From the NCBI RefSeq assembly GCF_006965545.2, contig NZ_CP041372.2, positions 62,001 to 126,000 on the forward strand: 64,000 nucleotides of DNA, given 5' to 3'. Below, one piece after another: positions 28,143 through 47,812 of this stretch. Made by a program: the position numbers and the translations under genes. Origin of the DNA: Paenalkalicoccus suaedae. GTDB lineage: Bacteria; Bacillota; Bacilli; Bacillales; Salisediminibacteriaceae. Under the pieces are notes generated by a model, which worked only from the letters and a program-made list of their open reading frames with translations, made no database searches and had not been told where the DNA came from. Numbering within the stretch: position 1 is the first letter of the stretch; every line of letters begins with the position of its first letter.

Positions 28143-28517
28143 ATGGATAAGGTATATGTACAAGGCATGGCATTCTACGGATTTCATGGTGCATTTAAAG
28201 AAGAAAATAAGCTAGGGCAACGCTTTTATGCAGATGTCATTATGGAAATGGATACGAAAAAACCTGGTAAAACAGATGATCTAGATGACACGGTTAACTA
28301 TGCGTTAGTATATGAAACTGCGAAAGAAGTGTTAGAAGGTGATCCTGTAAAGCTTGTCGAGACGTTGACAGATAAGCTATCTCGTCTCATTTTAGAACGC
28401 TTTGAGCTCGTTCAAGCCGTGACGGTTAAAATTACAAAGCCAGATCCGCCCATTCCAGGTCACTATGACTCCGTAGCAGTAGAGGTTCGTCGCGAACGAG
28501 GATTTGAAGAGCTGTGA
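28143..28517 (+). CDS. folB: Dihydroneopterin aldolase
   Basis: FolB cleaves dihydroneopterin to hydroxymethyl-dihydropterin. The 124-aa protein has GMAFYGFHGAFKEENKLGQRFYADV, with catalytic Glu in the GFHG-E loop, and DTVNYALVYETAKEVLEG and LVETLTDKLSRLIL; the conserved Lys is in VKITKPDPPIPG. AGAGGAT precedes the start. Its stop overlaps folK as GTGA. Confidence 0.95.
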   Translation: MDKVYVQGMAFYGFHGAFKEENKLGQRFYADVIMEMDTKKPGKTDDLDDTVNYALVYETAKEVLEGDPVKLVETLTDKLSRLILERFELVQAVTVKITKPDPPIPGHYDSVAVEVRRERGFEEL

Positions 28518-29026
28518 AAAAAGAAATAACGGCGTACATTAGCATAGGCTCAAATATAGGGGATCGGGCTCAAGAGCTGAGATCCTCTATTGACTATTTA
28601 AACGAGCACGACTGTGTTCGTGTCACAAAAGAATCCTCTATCTATGAGACAGCTCCCGTTGGCGTTACGGATCAACCAGAGTTTTTAAATATGGTCGTGG
28701 AGATACATACATCACTTCGTCCACTCGACCTTTTAGCGTACACGCAGTCTATTGAGAAGCGGATGGGAAGAGAACGTAAGGAAAAGTGGGGGCCGCGCAC
28801 GATAGACCTTGACATTTTGCTGTTTAGCAACGAGAATATTGAGTTGGAATCATTAAAAGTCCCTCACCCTCGCATGAATGAGCGGGGATTTGTTCTTATA
28901 CCCCTTCAGGAAATCGCACCAGGCCTACGTTATCCAGATGGGGCCAGCATTGAGGCAGACATTCACGAATTAACAGATAAAGAAGGTGTGAGAAAGTGGA
29001 AGAGCAACTTTGGGGGAGACGTATAA
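28514..29026 (+). CDS. folK: 2-amino-4-hydroxy-6-hydroxymethyldihydropteridine pyrophosphokinase
   Basis: HPPK transfers pyrophosphate from ATP to hydroxymethyl-dihydropterin, feeding FolP. The 170-aa chain shows AYISIGSNIGDRAQELR, YETAPVGVTDQPEFLNMVVEI, and the signature WGPRTIDLDILLFSN followed by VPHPRMNERGFVLIPLQEIAP. It starts with GTG overlapping the folB stop, so translation is probably coupled; no separate strong ribosome site is visible. Confidence 0.95.
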   Translation: MKKEITAYISIGSNIGDRAQELRSSIDYLNEHDCVRVTKESSIYETAPVGVTDQPEFLNMVVEIHTSLRPLDLLAYTQSIEKRMGRERKEKWGPRTIDLDILLFSNENIELESLKVPHPRMNERGFVLIPLQEIAPGLRYPDGASIEADIHELTDKEGVRKWKSNFGGDV

Positions 29027-29202
29027 GAGCGTTTCGCAAACTAAAGGGCATGACGCAAGAAGATCTCGCTTCTAAGGTCGGTGTCTCTGTATCGGTATTA
29101 GGAGATGTAGAGCGTGGCGTACGAATGCCAGAAGAAAAGCTATTAAAACAAGTTACGAAAACACTAGGTGTCACATATGCGGAGTTTACCTCTATTAAGT
29201 AA
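28996..29202 (+). CDS. yazB: Small XRE-type helix-turn-helix protein YazB
   Basis: The 68-aa protein is a single Cro/C1-type helix-turn-helix (RIRAFRKLKGMTQEDLASKV, VSVSVLGDVERGVRMPEEKL). It matches B. subtilis YazB (69 aa) in size and position after folK. It begins with GTG and overlaps folK by 31 nt. DNA binding is likely from the fold; targets are unknown. In B. subtilis dusB (yacF) follows, but here lysS comes next. Confidence 0.85.
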   Translation: MEEQLWGRRIRAFRKLKGMTQEDLASKVGVSVSVLGDVERGVRMPEEKLLKQVTKTLGVTYAEFTSIK

Positions 29203-30852
<1,650 letters not shown>

Positions 30853-30865
30853 GAGTCACGTTAGT

Positions 30866-30905
30866 AAAAGCGCGTCCTGGCTCTCGCCGGACGCGCTTTT
30901 ATTCT
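30866..30905 (+). terminator. Terminator of lysS
   Basis: A 12-bp stem AAAAGCGCGTCC with its exact complement around an 11-nt loop, followed by TTTTATTCTTT. Confidence 0.92.
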
Positions 30906-30988
30906 TTAGAAAGAAGAGTTATATGTCATGAGGAATTCATTCAGTTTAAAGAAAAAATAATTGTTTTAAACTTTTTTTAAAAAATGTA

Positions 30989-31018
30989 TTGCCAAAGAAA
31001 CAGTTATCGTGATATATT
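30989..31018 (+). promoter_or_regulatory. Candidate rRNA promoter P1
   Basis: TTGCCA (30989-30994), 18 bp, TATATT (31013-31018), preceded by a long A/T-rich tract (30945-30985) that could serve as an UP element. Confidence 0.5.
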
Positions 31019-31084
31019 ATTTCTTGTCGCCGAGACAACACGACGACGAAAGACAAACACAGAAAAAACTTTTTAAAAAAGTTA

Positions 31085-31113
31085 TTGACTCGATTAAGAG
31101 GCTGTGTTAATCT
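31085..31113 (+). promoter_or_regulatory. Candidate rRNA promoter P2
   Basis: TTGACT (31085-31090), 17 bp, TAATCT (31108-31113) with TGT before the -10; an A/T-rich tract lies upstream. Position about 200 nt before mature 16S fits a B. subtilis-type tandem rrn promoter. Confidence 0.6.
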
Positions 31114-31148
31114 AATAAAGTCGCCAAAACGAGCGGCAAGCAAGAAAT

Positions 31149-31310
31149 TGCTCTTTGAAAACTAAACAAAAGACGAAGCGAAGGAATTAAAAGAGATGAA
31201 AACCATCTCGTCAATTTTTTTTAAATGAAGAACCTAGTTCTTCAAAATGAATCGCTAGATTCGTTGTTCGAGTTTACTCGAACGTTAGTCAGAAGTTCAA
31301 ACTTCGACGA
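31149..31310 (+). promoter_or_regulatory. rRNA leader 1: boxA, 16S processing stem and five hairpins
   Basis: TGCTCTTT at 31149-31156 matches boxA for antitermination. AAAACTAAACAAAAG (31158-31172) is complementary to 32917-32931 after 16S, forming the pre-16S processing stem. Five perfect small hairpins then follow (31193-31209, 31226-31244, 31249-31262, 31266-31283, 31292-31305). Confidence 0.8.
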
Positions 31311-32880
<1,570 letters not shown>

Positions 32881-33118
32881 AGGAGCATTAAGCTCAATCG
32901 AACTTCGCATTCGATCCTTTTGTTTAGTTTTGAGAGGGTAAGCCTCTCCGGAAGAACCCCTTGTGGGGTCTATTCCGAGTTGACCTTTGAAAACTGGATA
33001 GTAAGAACATGTAGAAAAGAATCACCGGAAAATCAATCCGTTTGGAAACAAACGAAAGGTTTTTCCGAGTGTCTTAGAAGATAGCCAAGAAGTAAAACGA
33101 CGTCCTAACAGTAAGTTA
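32881..33118 (+). other. 16S-23S spacer 1, without tRNA
   Basis: It contains the 3' arm of the 16S processing stem (32917-32931), an ACCCC/GGGGT hairpin around 32956-32970, a second boxA-like CCTTTGAAAACT, and the 5' arm (32979-33023) of a long 23S processing stem whose 3' arm is 36089-36132. Confidence 0.8.
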
Positions 33119-36057
<2,939 letters not shown>

Positions 36058-36177
36058 ATATAGTTTTACAGAAGGCGTCAACTAAGACGATTCTTCTTCT
36101 ACATGTTCACTATCCAGTTTTGAAAGGTCAACGACCTTTATCTTTCTTGATTCGCATAGCGGAGCAAGAAATCATAG

Positions 36178-36294
<117 letters not shown>

Positions 36295-36301
36295 TTTATA
36301 T

Positions 36302-36377
36302 GGAGGATTAGCTCAGTTGGGAGAGCACCTGCCTTACAAGCAGGGGGTCGGCGGTTCGAGCCCGTCATCCTCCACCA
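36302..36377 (+). tRNA. tRNA-Val (anticodon TAC)
   Basis: Cloverleaf with GGAGGAT acceptor, anticodon loop CTTACAA, GGTTCGAGCC T-arm and encoded CCA. First of nine tRNAs in the order of B. subtilis trnJ. Confidence 0.97.
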
Positions 36378-36432
36378 TAAAACTTTTTTAAAATAAATAT
36401 TGTAATAATCACTTCTTAGTGTTATATTATAT

Positions 36433-36508
<76 letters not shown>

Positions 36509-36512
36509 CTAG

Positions 36513-36588
36513 GAGCCATTAGCTCAGTTGGTAGAGCATCTGACTTTTAATCAGAGGGTCGAAGGTTCGAGTCCTTCATGGCTCACCA
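36513..36588 (+). tRNA. tRNA-Lys (anticodon TTT)
   Basis: Acceptor GAGCCAT with ATGGCTC, loop CTTTTAA, encoded CCA. Confidence 0.97.
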
Positions 36589-36601
36589 TAGTTTTATTTT
36601 T

Positions 36602-36686
36602 GCGGGTGTGGCGGAACTGGCAGACGCGCTAGACTTAGGATCTAGTGCCTTCGGGCGTGGGGGTTCGACTCCCTTCACCCGCACCA
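36602..36686 (+). tRNA. tRNA-Leu (anticodon TAG)
   Basis: Class II tRNA with long variable arm (GTGCCTTCGGGCGT), loop CTTAGGA, encoded CCA. Confidence 0.97.
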
Positions 36687-36689
36687 TTT

Positions 36690-36764
36690 GCGGAAATAGC
36701 TCAGTGGTAGAGCACCACCTTGCCAAGGTGGGGGTCGCGGGTTCGAATCCCGTTTTCCGCTCCA
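36690..36764 (+). tRNA. tRNA-Gly (anticodon GCC)
   Basis: Acceptor GCGGAAA, loop TTGCCAA, T-arm GGTTCGAATCC; ends TCCA. Confidence 0.97.
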
Positions 36765-36800
36765 TACATTATACTGTATGACTGTTACATAACTACCCTT

Positions 36801-36889
36801 GCCGGGGTGGTGGAATTGGCAGACACACAGGACTTAAAATCCTGCGGTAAGTGATTACCGTGCCGGTTCAAGTCCGGCCCTCGGCACCA
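36801..36889 (+). tRNA. tRNA-Leu (anticodon TAA)
   Basis: Class II tRNA, loop CTTAAAA, long variable arm with GGTAA/TTACC stem, encoded CCA. Confidence 0.97.
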
Positions 36890-36898
36890 ATTTTATAT

Positions 36899-36975
36899 GC
36901 GCCCGTAGCTCAATTGGATAGAGCGTTTGACTACGGATCAAAAGGTTAGGGGTTCGACTCCTCTCGGGCGCGCCA
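36899..36975 (+). tRNA. tRNA-Arg (anticodon ACG)
   Basis: Acceptor GCGCCCG with CGGGCGC, loop CTACGGA; A34 would be edited to inosine by TadA. Encoded CCA. Confidence 0.97.
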
Positions 36976-36979
36976 TTAT

Positions 36980-37056
36980 CGGGAAGTAGCTCAGCTTGGT
37001 AGAGCACTTGGTTTGGGACCAAGGGGTCGCAGGTTCGAATCCTGTCTTCCCGACCA
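36980..37056 (+). tRNA. tRNA-Pro (anticodon TGG)
   Basis: Acceptor CGGGAAG with CTTCCCG, loop TTTGGGA, encoded CCA. Confidence 0.97.
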
Positions 37057-37064
37057 TTTTTTAC

Positions 37065-37140
37065 GGGGCCTTAGCTCAGCTGGGAGAGCGCCTGCTTTGC
37101 ACGCAGGAGGTCAGCGGTTCGATCCCGCTAGGCTCCACCA
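37065..37140 (+). tRNA. tRNA-Ala (anticodon TGC), end of the nine-gene cluster
   Basis: Loop TTTGCAC with anticodon TGC and a G3-U70 pair in the acceptor. The gene is identical to the tRNA-Ala at 39064-39139 inside the second rRNA spacer, and both run directly into a CTTTGAAAACT boxA-like sequence. Confidence 0.97.
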
Positions 37141-37141
37141 T

Positions 37142-37302
37142 TGATCTTTGAAAACTAAACAAAAGACGAAGCGAAGGAATTAAAAGAGATGAAAACCATC
37201 TCGTCAATTTTTTTAAATGAAGAACCTAGTTCTTCAAAATGAATCGCTAGATTCGTTGTTCGAGTTTACTCGAATGTTAGTCAGAAGTTCAAACTTCGAC
37301 GA
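37142..37302 (+). promoter_or_regulatory. rRNA leader 2, no promoter seen
   Basis: A copy of the first leader starting 1 nt after tRNA-Ala: boxA variant TGATCTTT, processing-stem arm and the same five hairpins. It differs by one T in a T-run and one substitution in hairpin four that turns a closing G-C into G-U. No -35/-10 pair is seen between tRNA-Pro and 16S, so expression probably depends on the upstream promoters. Confidence 0.75.
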
Positions 37303-38871
<1,569 letters not shown>

Positions 38872-38965
38872 AGGAGCATTAAGCTCAATCGAACTTCGCA
38901 TTCGACCCTTTTGTTTAGTTTTGAGAGATCATCTCTCTAAAAACACTATATTTTTTTGTCAAAAT

Positions 38966-39042
<77 letters not shown>

Positions 39043-39063
39043 TTTTGCACAAAATTAATTTTT

Positions 39064-39139
39064 GGGGCCTTAGCTCAGCTGGGAGAGCGCCTGCTTTGCA
39101 CGCAGGAGGTCAGCGGTTCGATCCCGCTAGGCTCCACCA
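39064..39139 (+). tRNA. tRNA-Ala (anticodon TGC), in rRNA spacer 2
   Basis: Identical to 37065-37140. It is followed 2 nt later by the TGACCTTTGAAAACTGG start of the 23S processing stem. Confidence 0.97.
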
Positions 39140-39279
39140 TTGACCTTTGAAAACTGGATAGTAATAAACATGTAGAAAAGAATCACCGGAAAATCAATCC
39201 GTTTGGAAACAAACGAAAGGTTTTTCCGAGTGTCTTAGAAGATAGCCAAGAAGTAAAACGACGTCCTAACAGTAAGTTA

Positions 39280-42221
<2,942 letters not shown>

Positions 42222-42341
42222 ATATAGTTTTACAGAAGGCGTCAACTAAGACGATTCTTCTTCTACATGTTCACTATCCAGTTTTGAAAGGTCAACGACC
42301 TTTATCTTTCTTGATTCGCATAGCGGAGCAAGAAATCATAG

Positions 42342-42458
<117 letters not shown>

Positions 42459-42465
42459 AAACGAG

Positions 42466-42492
42466 CATCCACCTGATGGTGGGTGTTTTTTT
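42466..42492 (+). terminator. Terminator of the rRNA-tRNA unit
   Basis: An 8-bp stem CATCCACC/GGTGGGTG (42466-42473 with 42478-42485) with a TGAT loop and seven T. Confidence 0.88.
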
Positions 42493-42553
42493 GTGTGTTA
42501 AAAAGAGAAACTAGCTGCCTTTTTAACGGGAAGGTCGTTGATTTATCGATCGT

Positions 42554-42832
42554 TTACGTCAGGCTAGAGGTCGTTTGCATCATATTGGATAGTGAGTGCG
42601 CCACCTGATCTTCCGTATGCGTCGCCGCAGATTGATTTGCATCAAATGAAGGAGTGTATGCATCGGATAGAACGGCATTTGCATCACATCTAGGATGGAG
42701 TGCGTCAGTTGGGTCTTCGTATGAGTCTGTTCAACTAGCTTTGCATCACATCCGTGCTTGAATGCGTCATTTAGAAGTCTGTATGCACCAAATCAAAGAG
42801 AGGATGCATCATTTAATCTTCCTTATACAACA
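42554..42832. repeat. About fourteen-unit degenerate array, 21-bp period
   Basis: An 8-nt core close to WTGCRTCA recurs with starts at 42554, 42575, 42596, 42617, 42637, 42658, 42679, 42700, 42721, 42741, 42762, 42783, 42804 and 42825. Spacing is 21 bp except two steps of 20. TTGCATCA occurs four times exactly; other units read GTGCGTCA, ATGCGTCA, ATGCATCA, ATGCACCA and so on. Linkers vary, with a weak WT two bases after the core. No gene lies in this 650-bp gap. Confidence 0.8.
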
Positions 42833-42919
42833 AGTAGATAGTACATTCAGATGTTGTAAAAAAATACTTCCATTATTAAATAAGCAACAAATTGAAATCA
42901 TCCCTCGTATACATATTAA

Positions 42920-42961
42920 CTCGATTTTCTGTCTAGAATGATGATTAGATCGGGCTTTTTT
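42920..42961 (+). terminator. Terminator-like hairpin without an obvious upstream gene
   Basis: CTCGAT (42920-42925) pairs with ATCGGG (42949-42954) and is followed by CTTTTTT. No coding region or rRNA precedes it within 450 bp, apart from the repeat array. It might end a small RNA or back up the rRNA terminator. Confidence 0.4.
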
Positions 42962-43000
42962 GTGGAATAAAAGATAGTGGTGTACATAGAAGCAAAATAG

Positions 43001-43059
43001 TTGCAAGTTGATTTTTATTCGCTATAATATAGTTAACGTCAAATATAGTCAAAGTCAGA
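43001..43059 (+). promoter_or_regulatory. ctsR operon promoter with CtsR operator
   Basis: TTGCAA (43001-43006), 16 bp, TATAAT (43023-43028). A direct repeat GTCAAA-TAT-AGTCAAA (43038-43053) matches the CtsR heptad operator (A/GGTCAAA-NAN-A/GGTCAAA), and a third partial GTCAGA follows. The operator lies over the expected start of transcription. Confidence 0.85.
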
Positions 43060-43116
43060 TTGACCAGCTATGTGAGAGATCGACCGTCTGCTTTAGAGGT
43101 CAAGGAGGAGACAGCG

Positions 43117-43584
43117 ATGAGGAATACGTCTGATATTATTGAACATTATTTAAAGCAGGTCATTGAAAAGAATGAGGATGCAATAATTGAAGTGAAGCGT
43201 AGCGAGCTTGCTGTACAGTTTGATTGTGTACCTTCTCAAATTAACTATGTTATTAGTACGAGATTTACAGAAGAAAAGGGCTATCTCGTGGAGAGTAAGC
43301 GTGGTGGCGGAGGGTATATTCGCATTATTAAGCTTCAAGTAGATAATCAGCCTGCTCTATATGATCATTTAATGAAGCTTGTCGGTGATACTATTGCACA
43401 GGCACAGGCGGAGGATATGATTGATAGGCTGGCAGAAGAAGAGGCAATTACACCACGCGAGTCACATTTAATGAAAACTGTTATTGAAAGAAATATAATA
43501 GCAGTTCCACTCCCTTTACGGGATGAGCTTCGAGCAAGACTTATGATTGGTATGTTAAAGACACTTAAGTATAAATCATCCTAA
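43117..43584 (+). CDS. ctsR: Transcriptional repressor CtsR
   Basis: CtsR represses class III heat-shock genes (clp operons) by binding the heptad repeat found just upstream. The 155-aa protein (154 in B. subtilis) has the winged helix-turn-helix and glycine-rich wing RGGGGYIRIIK. ATG 43117 has AAGGAGG upstream; the open frame to 43060 lies within the leader and would include the transcription start region. It heads the ctsR-mcsA-mcsB-clpC operon and so controls its own synthesis. Heat inactivation and McsB-directed degradation are known for the family. Confidence 0.96.
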   Translation: MRNTSDIIEHYLKQVIEKNEDAIIEVKRSELAVQFDCVPSQINYVISTRFTEEKGYLVESKRGGGGYIRIIKLQVDNQPALYDHLMKLVGDTIAQAQAEDMIDRLAEEEAITPRESHLMKTVIERNIIAVPLPLRDELRARLMIGMLKTLKYKSS

Positions 43585-43608
43585 TTTTCGATAAGAGGAG
43601 GGGTAAAG

Positions 43609-44151
43609 ATGCTTTGTCAAGAGTGTCAGGAGCGTGAAGCCACACTCCATTTTACAAAGATTATCAATGGGGAGAAAACAGAATTCCACATTTGTGATGT
43701 TTGTGCGAAAGAGCGGGGAGATTACACTCCTGGCTCAAACAGCTTTTCGATTCACCAGCTCCTCTCCGGGTTACTTGATACTGCGGGGCAACAAAAGCCA
43801 TCGCGTGAGATAGGTGCACAGCAGCGAGCAGAAAAGCAATGTCCGTCCTGTGGGATGACATATAGACAGTTTGCTGAGATTGGTCGCTTTGGATGTGCTG
43901 ACTGCTACGAGAGCTTTGATGAGAAGCTTGATCCTGTTCTAAGAAGGATTCATGGAGGAAATGCACAGCACACTGGAAAAGTGCCGAAGCGTAAAGGAAA
44001 GGACCTTCATGTATATAAACAAATAGAAGATTTAAAGCAAAAGCTTCAGCAGTTAATAGCTGAAGAAGAGTTCGAAGCAGCCGCTACTACCCGTGATGAG
44101 ATTCGTTCTTTAGAGCACTCTCTTAAAGGGAAAGGAGGCGAATCATCATGA
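43609..44151 (+). CDS. mcsA: McsA, activator of the arginine kinase McsB
   Basis: The 180-aa protein has four CxxC zinc pairs: CQEC (residue 3), CDVC (about 28), CPSC (about 83) and CADC (about 104), and a C-terminal UVR-like motif (KQKLQQLIAEEEFEAAATTRDEIRSLE). McsA binds and activates McsB and is part of the protein arginine phosphorylation system. The stop overlaps mcsB by 4 nt (ATGA). Confidence 0.94.
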   Translation: MLCQECQEREATLHFTKIINGEKTEFHICDVCAKERGDYTPGSNSFSIHQLLSGLLDTAGQQKPSREIGAQQRAEKQCPSCGMTYRQFAEIGRFGCADCYESFDEKLDPVLRRIHGGNAQHTGKVPKRKGKDLHVYKQIEDLKQKLQQLIAEEEFEAAATTRDEIRSLEHSLKGKGGESS

Positions 44152-45230
44152 CGCTACATTCGTTTATTCAGAATGCGACTAGTCCTTGGATGAAAAACGA
44201 AGGACCAGATTCGGATATTGTGATTAGTAGCAGAGTAAGATTAGCGCGCAATTTAGAAGGAATTACGTTCCCGATTATCGCAAATGAAGAAGAACTGTCC
44301 CCTGTACCTGAAAAGGTCGAGGCACACTTTGCGGGTCACTCGCATAAGCGATTTGGAGAGCTTTCTTTAATAAAAATGAATGACTTAACAGATAATGAGA
44401 AGCGTATTTTAGTGGAGAAGCACTTAATTAGTCCAAACCTTTCTGGAAAGTCAAAGGCTGGCGCAGTGTTACTAAGTGAGGATGAATCATTGAGCGTAAT
44501 GGTCAATGAGGAGGATCATTTCCGCATCCAGTGTTTATTACCTGGCTTTCAGCTTCAAGAAGGGCTAAAATACGCAAATGACATGGACGATTGGATGGAG
44601 GAGAAGCTAGACTTCGCTTACGATCAGCGTCGAGGCTACTTAACGAGCTGTCCGACAAACGTTGGTACTGGTCTCAGGTCATCAGTAATGATGCACCTTC
44701 CCGCTTTAGTTATGACGAATCAGCTAAACCGAATTTTACCGGCAATTAACCAACTTGGCTTAGTTGTTAGAGGAATTTACGGGGAAGGTAGCGAAGCTTT
44801 AGGTAACCTATTTCAACTTTCTAACCAGACGACCTTGGGTGAGTCGGAGAGTGAAATAGTGGAGGACTTGCGTAGCGTGGTTTCGCAATTAGTAGAGAGG
44901 GAGAGAGCAGCCAGAGAACAGCTCTTAACTCAGTCTACTAATATTGTAGAGGATCGCATTTATCGTTCTCTCGGCATACTCTCTTATAGTCGCCGAATGG
45001 AGTCGAAGGAAGCGATGCAACGCCTCTCTGATATCCGTCTAGGAATTGATACAGGGATTATTAAAGGAATTGATGCAAAAATTTTAAATGAGCTGATGGT
45101 ATTAACACAGCCAGGATTTTTGCAGCACTATGCCGGCGAAGCATTAACCGCTGAGCAACGGGATCAACGTAGAGCAACGCTGATCCGCGAAAGACTAACA
45201 TTAGAAGAACACGATGGAGGTGTCGAGTAA
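44148..45230 (+). CDS. mcsB: Protein arginine kinase McsB
   Basis: McsB phosphorylates arginines in misfolded proteins and CtsR, marking them for ClpCP. The 360-aa protein (363 in B. subtilis) resembles phosphagen kinases: [17 protein letters not shown], the catalytic loop region [24 protein letters not shown] and [20 protein letters not shown]. It overlaps mcsA by 4 nt; its stop overlaps the clpC start (TAATG). Confidence 0.96.
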   Translation: MTLHSFIQNATSPWMKNEGPDSDIVISSRVRLARNLEGITFPIIANEEELSPVPEKVEAHFAGHSHKRFGELSLIKMNDLTDNEKRILVEKHLISPNLSGKSKAGAVLLSEDESLSVMVNEEDHFRIQCLLPGFQLQEGLKYANDMDDWMEEKLDFAYDQRRGYLTSCPTNVGTGLRSSVMMHLPALVMTNQLNRILPAINQLGLVVRGIYGEGSEALGNLFQLSNQTTLGESESEIVEDLRSVVSQLVERERAAREQLLTQSTNIVEDRIYRSLGILSYSRRMESKEAMQRLSDIRLGIDTGIIKGIDAKILNELMVLTQPGFLQHYAGEALTAEQRDQRRATLIRERLTLEEHDGGVE

Positions 45231-47668
45231 TGATGTTTGGACGATTTACAGAACGAGCACAGAAGGTATTGGCATTGGCACAAGAGGAGGCTGCTCGTCT
45301 TGCACATAGCAATATAGGTACAGAGCATATTTTACTAGGACTAGTACGTGAGGGTGAAGGTATTGCTGCTAAAGCTCTTACTGGTCTTGGTCTTGGAGCA
45401 GAAAAAATTCAAACAGAAGTAGAGAATCTTATTGGACGTGGCGAAGAAGTGTCGAAGCAGATTCACTACACACCTAGAGCAAAAAAGGTTATCGAGCTAT
45501 CTATGGATGAGGCACGTAAGCTTGGTCACTCCTACGTTGGAACAGAGCATATTCTATTAGGACTAATACGTGAGGGTGAAGGCGTTGCGGCGCGAGTATT
45601 AAACAACCTTGGAGTTAGCTTAAATAAAGCACGTCAGCAGGTGCTTCAGCTATTAGGTAGTAGCGAGTCATCTAGCAATAATCAACAGTCAACGAGTTCT
45701 TCGAATGCCAACACACCAACGCTTGATAGCTTAGCTCGTGATTTAACGGCAATAGCGCGCGAAGGACAAATTGATCCTGTAATTGGTCGTGCGAAAGAGA
45801 TTGAGCGCGTTATTCAAATCCTAAGCCGCCGTACGAAAAACAATCCTGTTTTAATTGGAGAACCTGGTGTTGGTAAGACCGCTATTGCAGAAGGATTAGC
45901 ACAGCAAATTATCAACAACGAAGTACCGGAAATTCTCCGTAACAAGCGCGTTATGACGCTTGATATGGGTACCGTTGTTGCAGGTACTAAATATCGCGGT
46001 GAATTTGAGGATCGCTTAAAGAAAGTGATGGAAGAGATCCGTCAGGCTGGAAACGTCATTCTCTTTATTGATGAGCTACACACGCTAATTGGTGCAGGTG
46101 GAGCAGAAGGTGCAATTGATGCATCTAACATTCTTAAGCCGTCGCTAGCACGTGGAGAGCTACAGTGTATCGGTGCGACAACGCTTGATGAGTACCGTAA
46201 ATATATTGAGAAAGACTCTGCGTTAGAGCGTCGCTTCCAGCCAATTCAGGTGGATGAGCCGACAACTAGCGAGTCTGTACAAATCTTAATGGGTCTACGT
46301 GATCGTTATGAAGCTCACCACCGTGTAACAATTACGGACGAAGCAATTGAGTCAGCGGTTAAATTCTCGGATCGATACATTTCCGATCGTTTCCTCCCAG
46401 ATAAGGCAATTGATTTAATTGATGAGGCAGCGTCTAAAGTGCGTCTACGCTCCTACACTGCGCCGCCAAACCTTAAGGAGAAAGAGACAGAGCTTGAAGA
46501 GCTTCGTAAGGAGAAGGATGCTTCTGTCCAGAGCCAAGAGTTTGAGAAGGCTGCGTCACTTCGTGATAAGGAGCAAAAGTTACGCGAAGAGCTAGAGACG
46601 ATGAAGGATAAGTGGAAAGAGAAGCAAGGTCAAGAGGACTCGGAAGTAACGACGGAGGATATTGCAGCTGTCGTGTCTACGTGGACTGGAATTCCTGTAA
46701 GTAAGGTAGCGGAGGAAGAGACAGATCGTCTCCTACGCATGGAGGAGATCCTGCATAAGCGTGTTATCGGTCAAGACGAAGCGGTATCTGCGGTATCTAA
46801 AGCCGTACGTCGTGCGAGAGCGGGTCTGAAGGATCCGAAGCGTCCGATTGGATCGTTTATCTTCCTTGGACCAACAGGTGTCGGTAAGACCGAGCTAGCG
46901 CGTGCTGTGGCGGAATCCCTCTTCGGCGATGAGGATGCGATTATCCGAATTGATATGTCCGAGTATATGGAAAAGCACACGACGAGTAGACTAGTTGGTT
47001 CGCCTCCTGGTTATGTAGGGTATGAAGATGGTGGACAATTGACTGAGAAGGTACGTCGTAAGCCATATTCTGTTGTCCTACTTGATGAAATTGAGAAAGC
47101 ACACCCAGAAGTATTTAACATCTTGCTTCAAGTGCTTGAAGATGGTTTCTTAACAGATTCTAAAGGTCGACGTGTCGACTTCCGTAATACGGCAATTATC
47201 ATGACTTCAAACGTCGGAGCAAGTGCACTTCGTCAGCAAAAGAGCCTAGGCTTTACTGCACAAACAGCTGATGCTAAGTACGGAGATATGAAAGGAAAGG
47301 TGATAGATGAGCTTAAGAAGGCCTTCCGTCCAGAATTCCTAAACCGTATTGACGAAACAATCGTGTTCCACTCGCTTGAGAAGTCACACATCAAGCAAAT
47401 TGTCACGCTTATGGCAAATGAGCTGAAGAAGCGTCTTGCTGAACAAGATATTGACTTTGAGCTAACAGATGCTGCGAAAGCGAAGATTGCAGACGAAGGC
47501 TTTGATCCTGAATATGGTGCGCGTCCATTACGTCGAGCGCTACAAAAGCAAGTAGAGGATCGCCTATCGGAAGAGCTACTTCGAGGCAAGTTATTAAAAG
47601 GTCAAAAAGTGAAGCTAGGTATCCGTGAAGGAGACTTTTACGTCTCAACGGAAGAGGCAACAGTGTAA
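45230..47668 (+). CDS. clpC: ATP-dependent Clp protease ATPase subunit ClpC
   Basis: ClpC unfolds substrates for ClpP and, with adaptors such as McsB and MecA, handles regulated degradation. The 812-aa protein has two N-terminal Clp repeats (residues 1-140, [17 protein letters not shown] and [16 protein letters not shown]), AAA1 with [17 protein letters not shown], a UVR/M-domain ([20 protein letters not shown]), AAA2 with [16 protein letters not shown], and a C-terminal small domain. The start overlaps the mcsB stop. A terminator follows. Confidence 0.98.
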   Translation: MMFGRFTERAQKVLALAQEEAARLAHSNIGTEHILLGLVREGEGIAAKALTGLGLGAEKIQTEVENLIGRGEEVSKQIHYTPRAKKVIELSMDEARKLGHSYVGTEHILLGLIREGEGVAARVLNNLGVSLNKARQQVLQLLGSSESSSNNQQSTSSSNANTPTLDSLARDLTAIAREGQIDPVIGRAKEIERVIQILSRRTKNNPVLIGEPGVGKTAIAEGLAQQIINNEVPEILRNKRVMTLDMGTVVAGTKYRGEFEDRLKKVMEEIRQAGNVILFIDELHTLIGAGGAEGAIDASNILKPSLARGELQCIGATTLDEYRKYIEKDSALERRFQPIQVDEPTTSESVQILMGLRDRYEAHHRVTITDEAIESAVKFSDRYISDRFLPDKAIDLIDEAASKVRLRSYTAPPNLKEKETELEELRKEKDASVQSQEFEKAASLRDKEQKLREELETMKDKWKEKQGQEDSEVTTEDIAAVVSTWTGIPVSKVAEEETDRLLRMEEILHKRVIGQDEAVSAVSKAVRRARAGLKDPKRPIGSFIFLGPTGVGKTELARAVAESLFGDEDAIIRIDMSEYMEKHTTSRLVGSPPGYVGYEDGGQLTEKVRRKPYSVVLLDEIEKAHPEVFNILLQVLEDGFLTDSKGRRVDFRNTAIIMTSNVGASALRQQKSLGFTAQTADAKYGDMKGKVIDELKKAFRPEFLNRIDETIVFHSLEKSHIKQIVTLMANELKKRLAEQDIDFELTDAAKAKIADEGFDPEYGARPLRRALQKQVEDRLSEELLRGKLLKGQKVKLGIREGDFYVSTEEATV

Positions 47669-47684
47669 GTGAGAAAGCAACCGT

Positions 47685-47717
47685 GAGGAGTCTTCTATGA
47701 AAGACTCCTCTTTTTTT
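47685..47717 (+). terminator. Terminator of the ctsR operon
   Basis: GAGGAGTCTT pairs exactly with AAGACTCCTC around a 6-nt loop, followed by seven T. Confidence 0.93.
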
Positions 47718-47812
47718 AGTAAAAGCGCTGATCTTGGAAGGCTTTCTCACTCCCATATGTGGTTACTCATGCTAAAATAGAGGGTAGAGTAAGAGGATTA
47801 TAGGAGGGTTTT

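Noticed and set aside
42554-42832. Possible CRISPR array
   Set aside because: The repeated core is only about 8 nt and degenerate, units are 21 bp with no room for spacers of usual size, and no cas genes are present.
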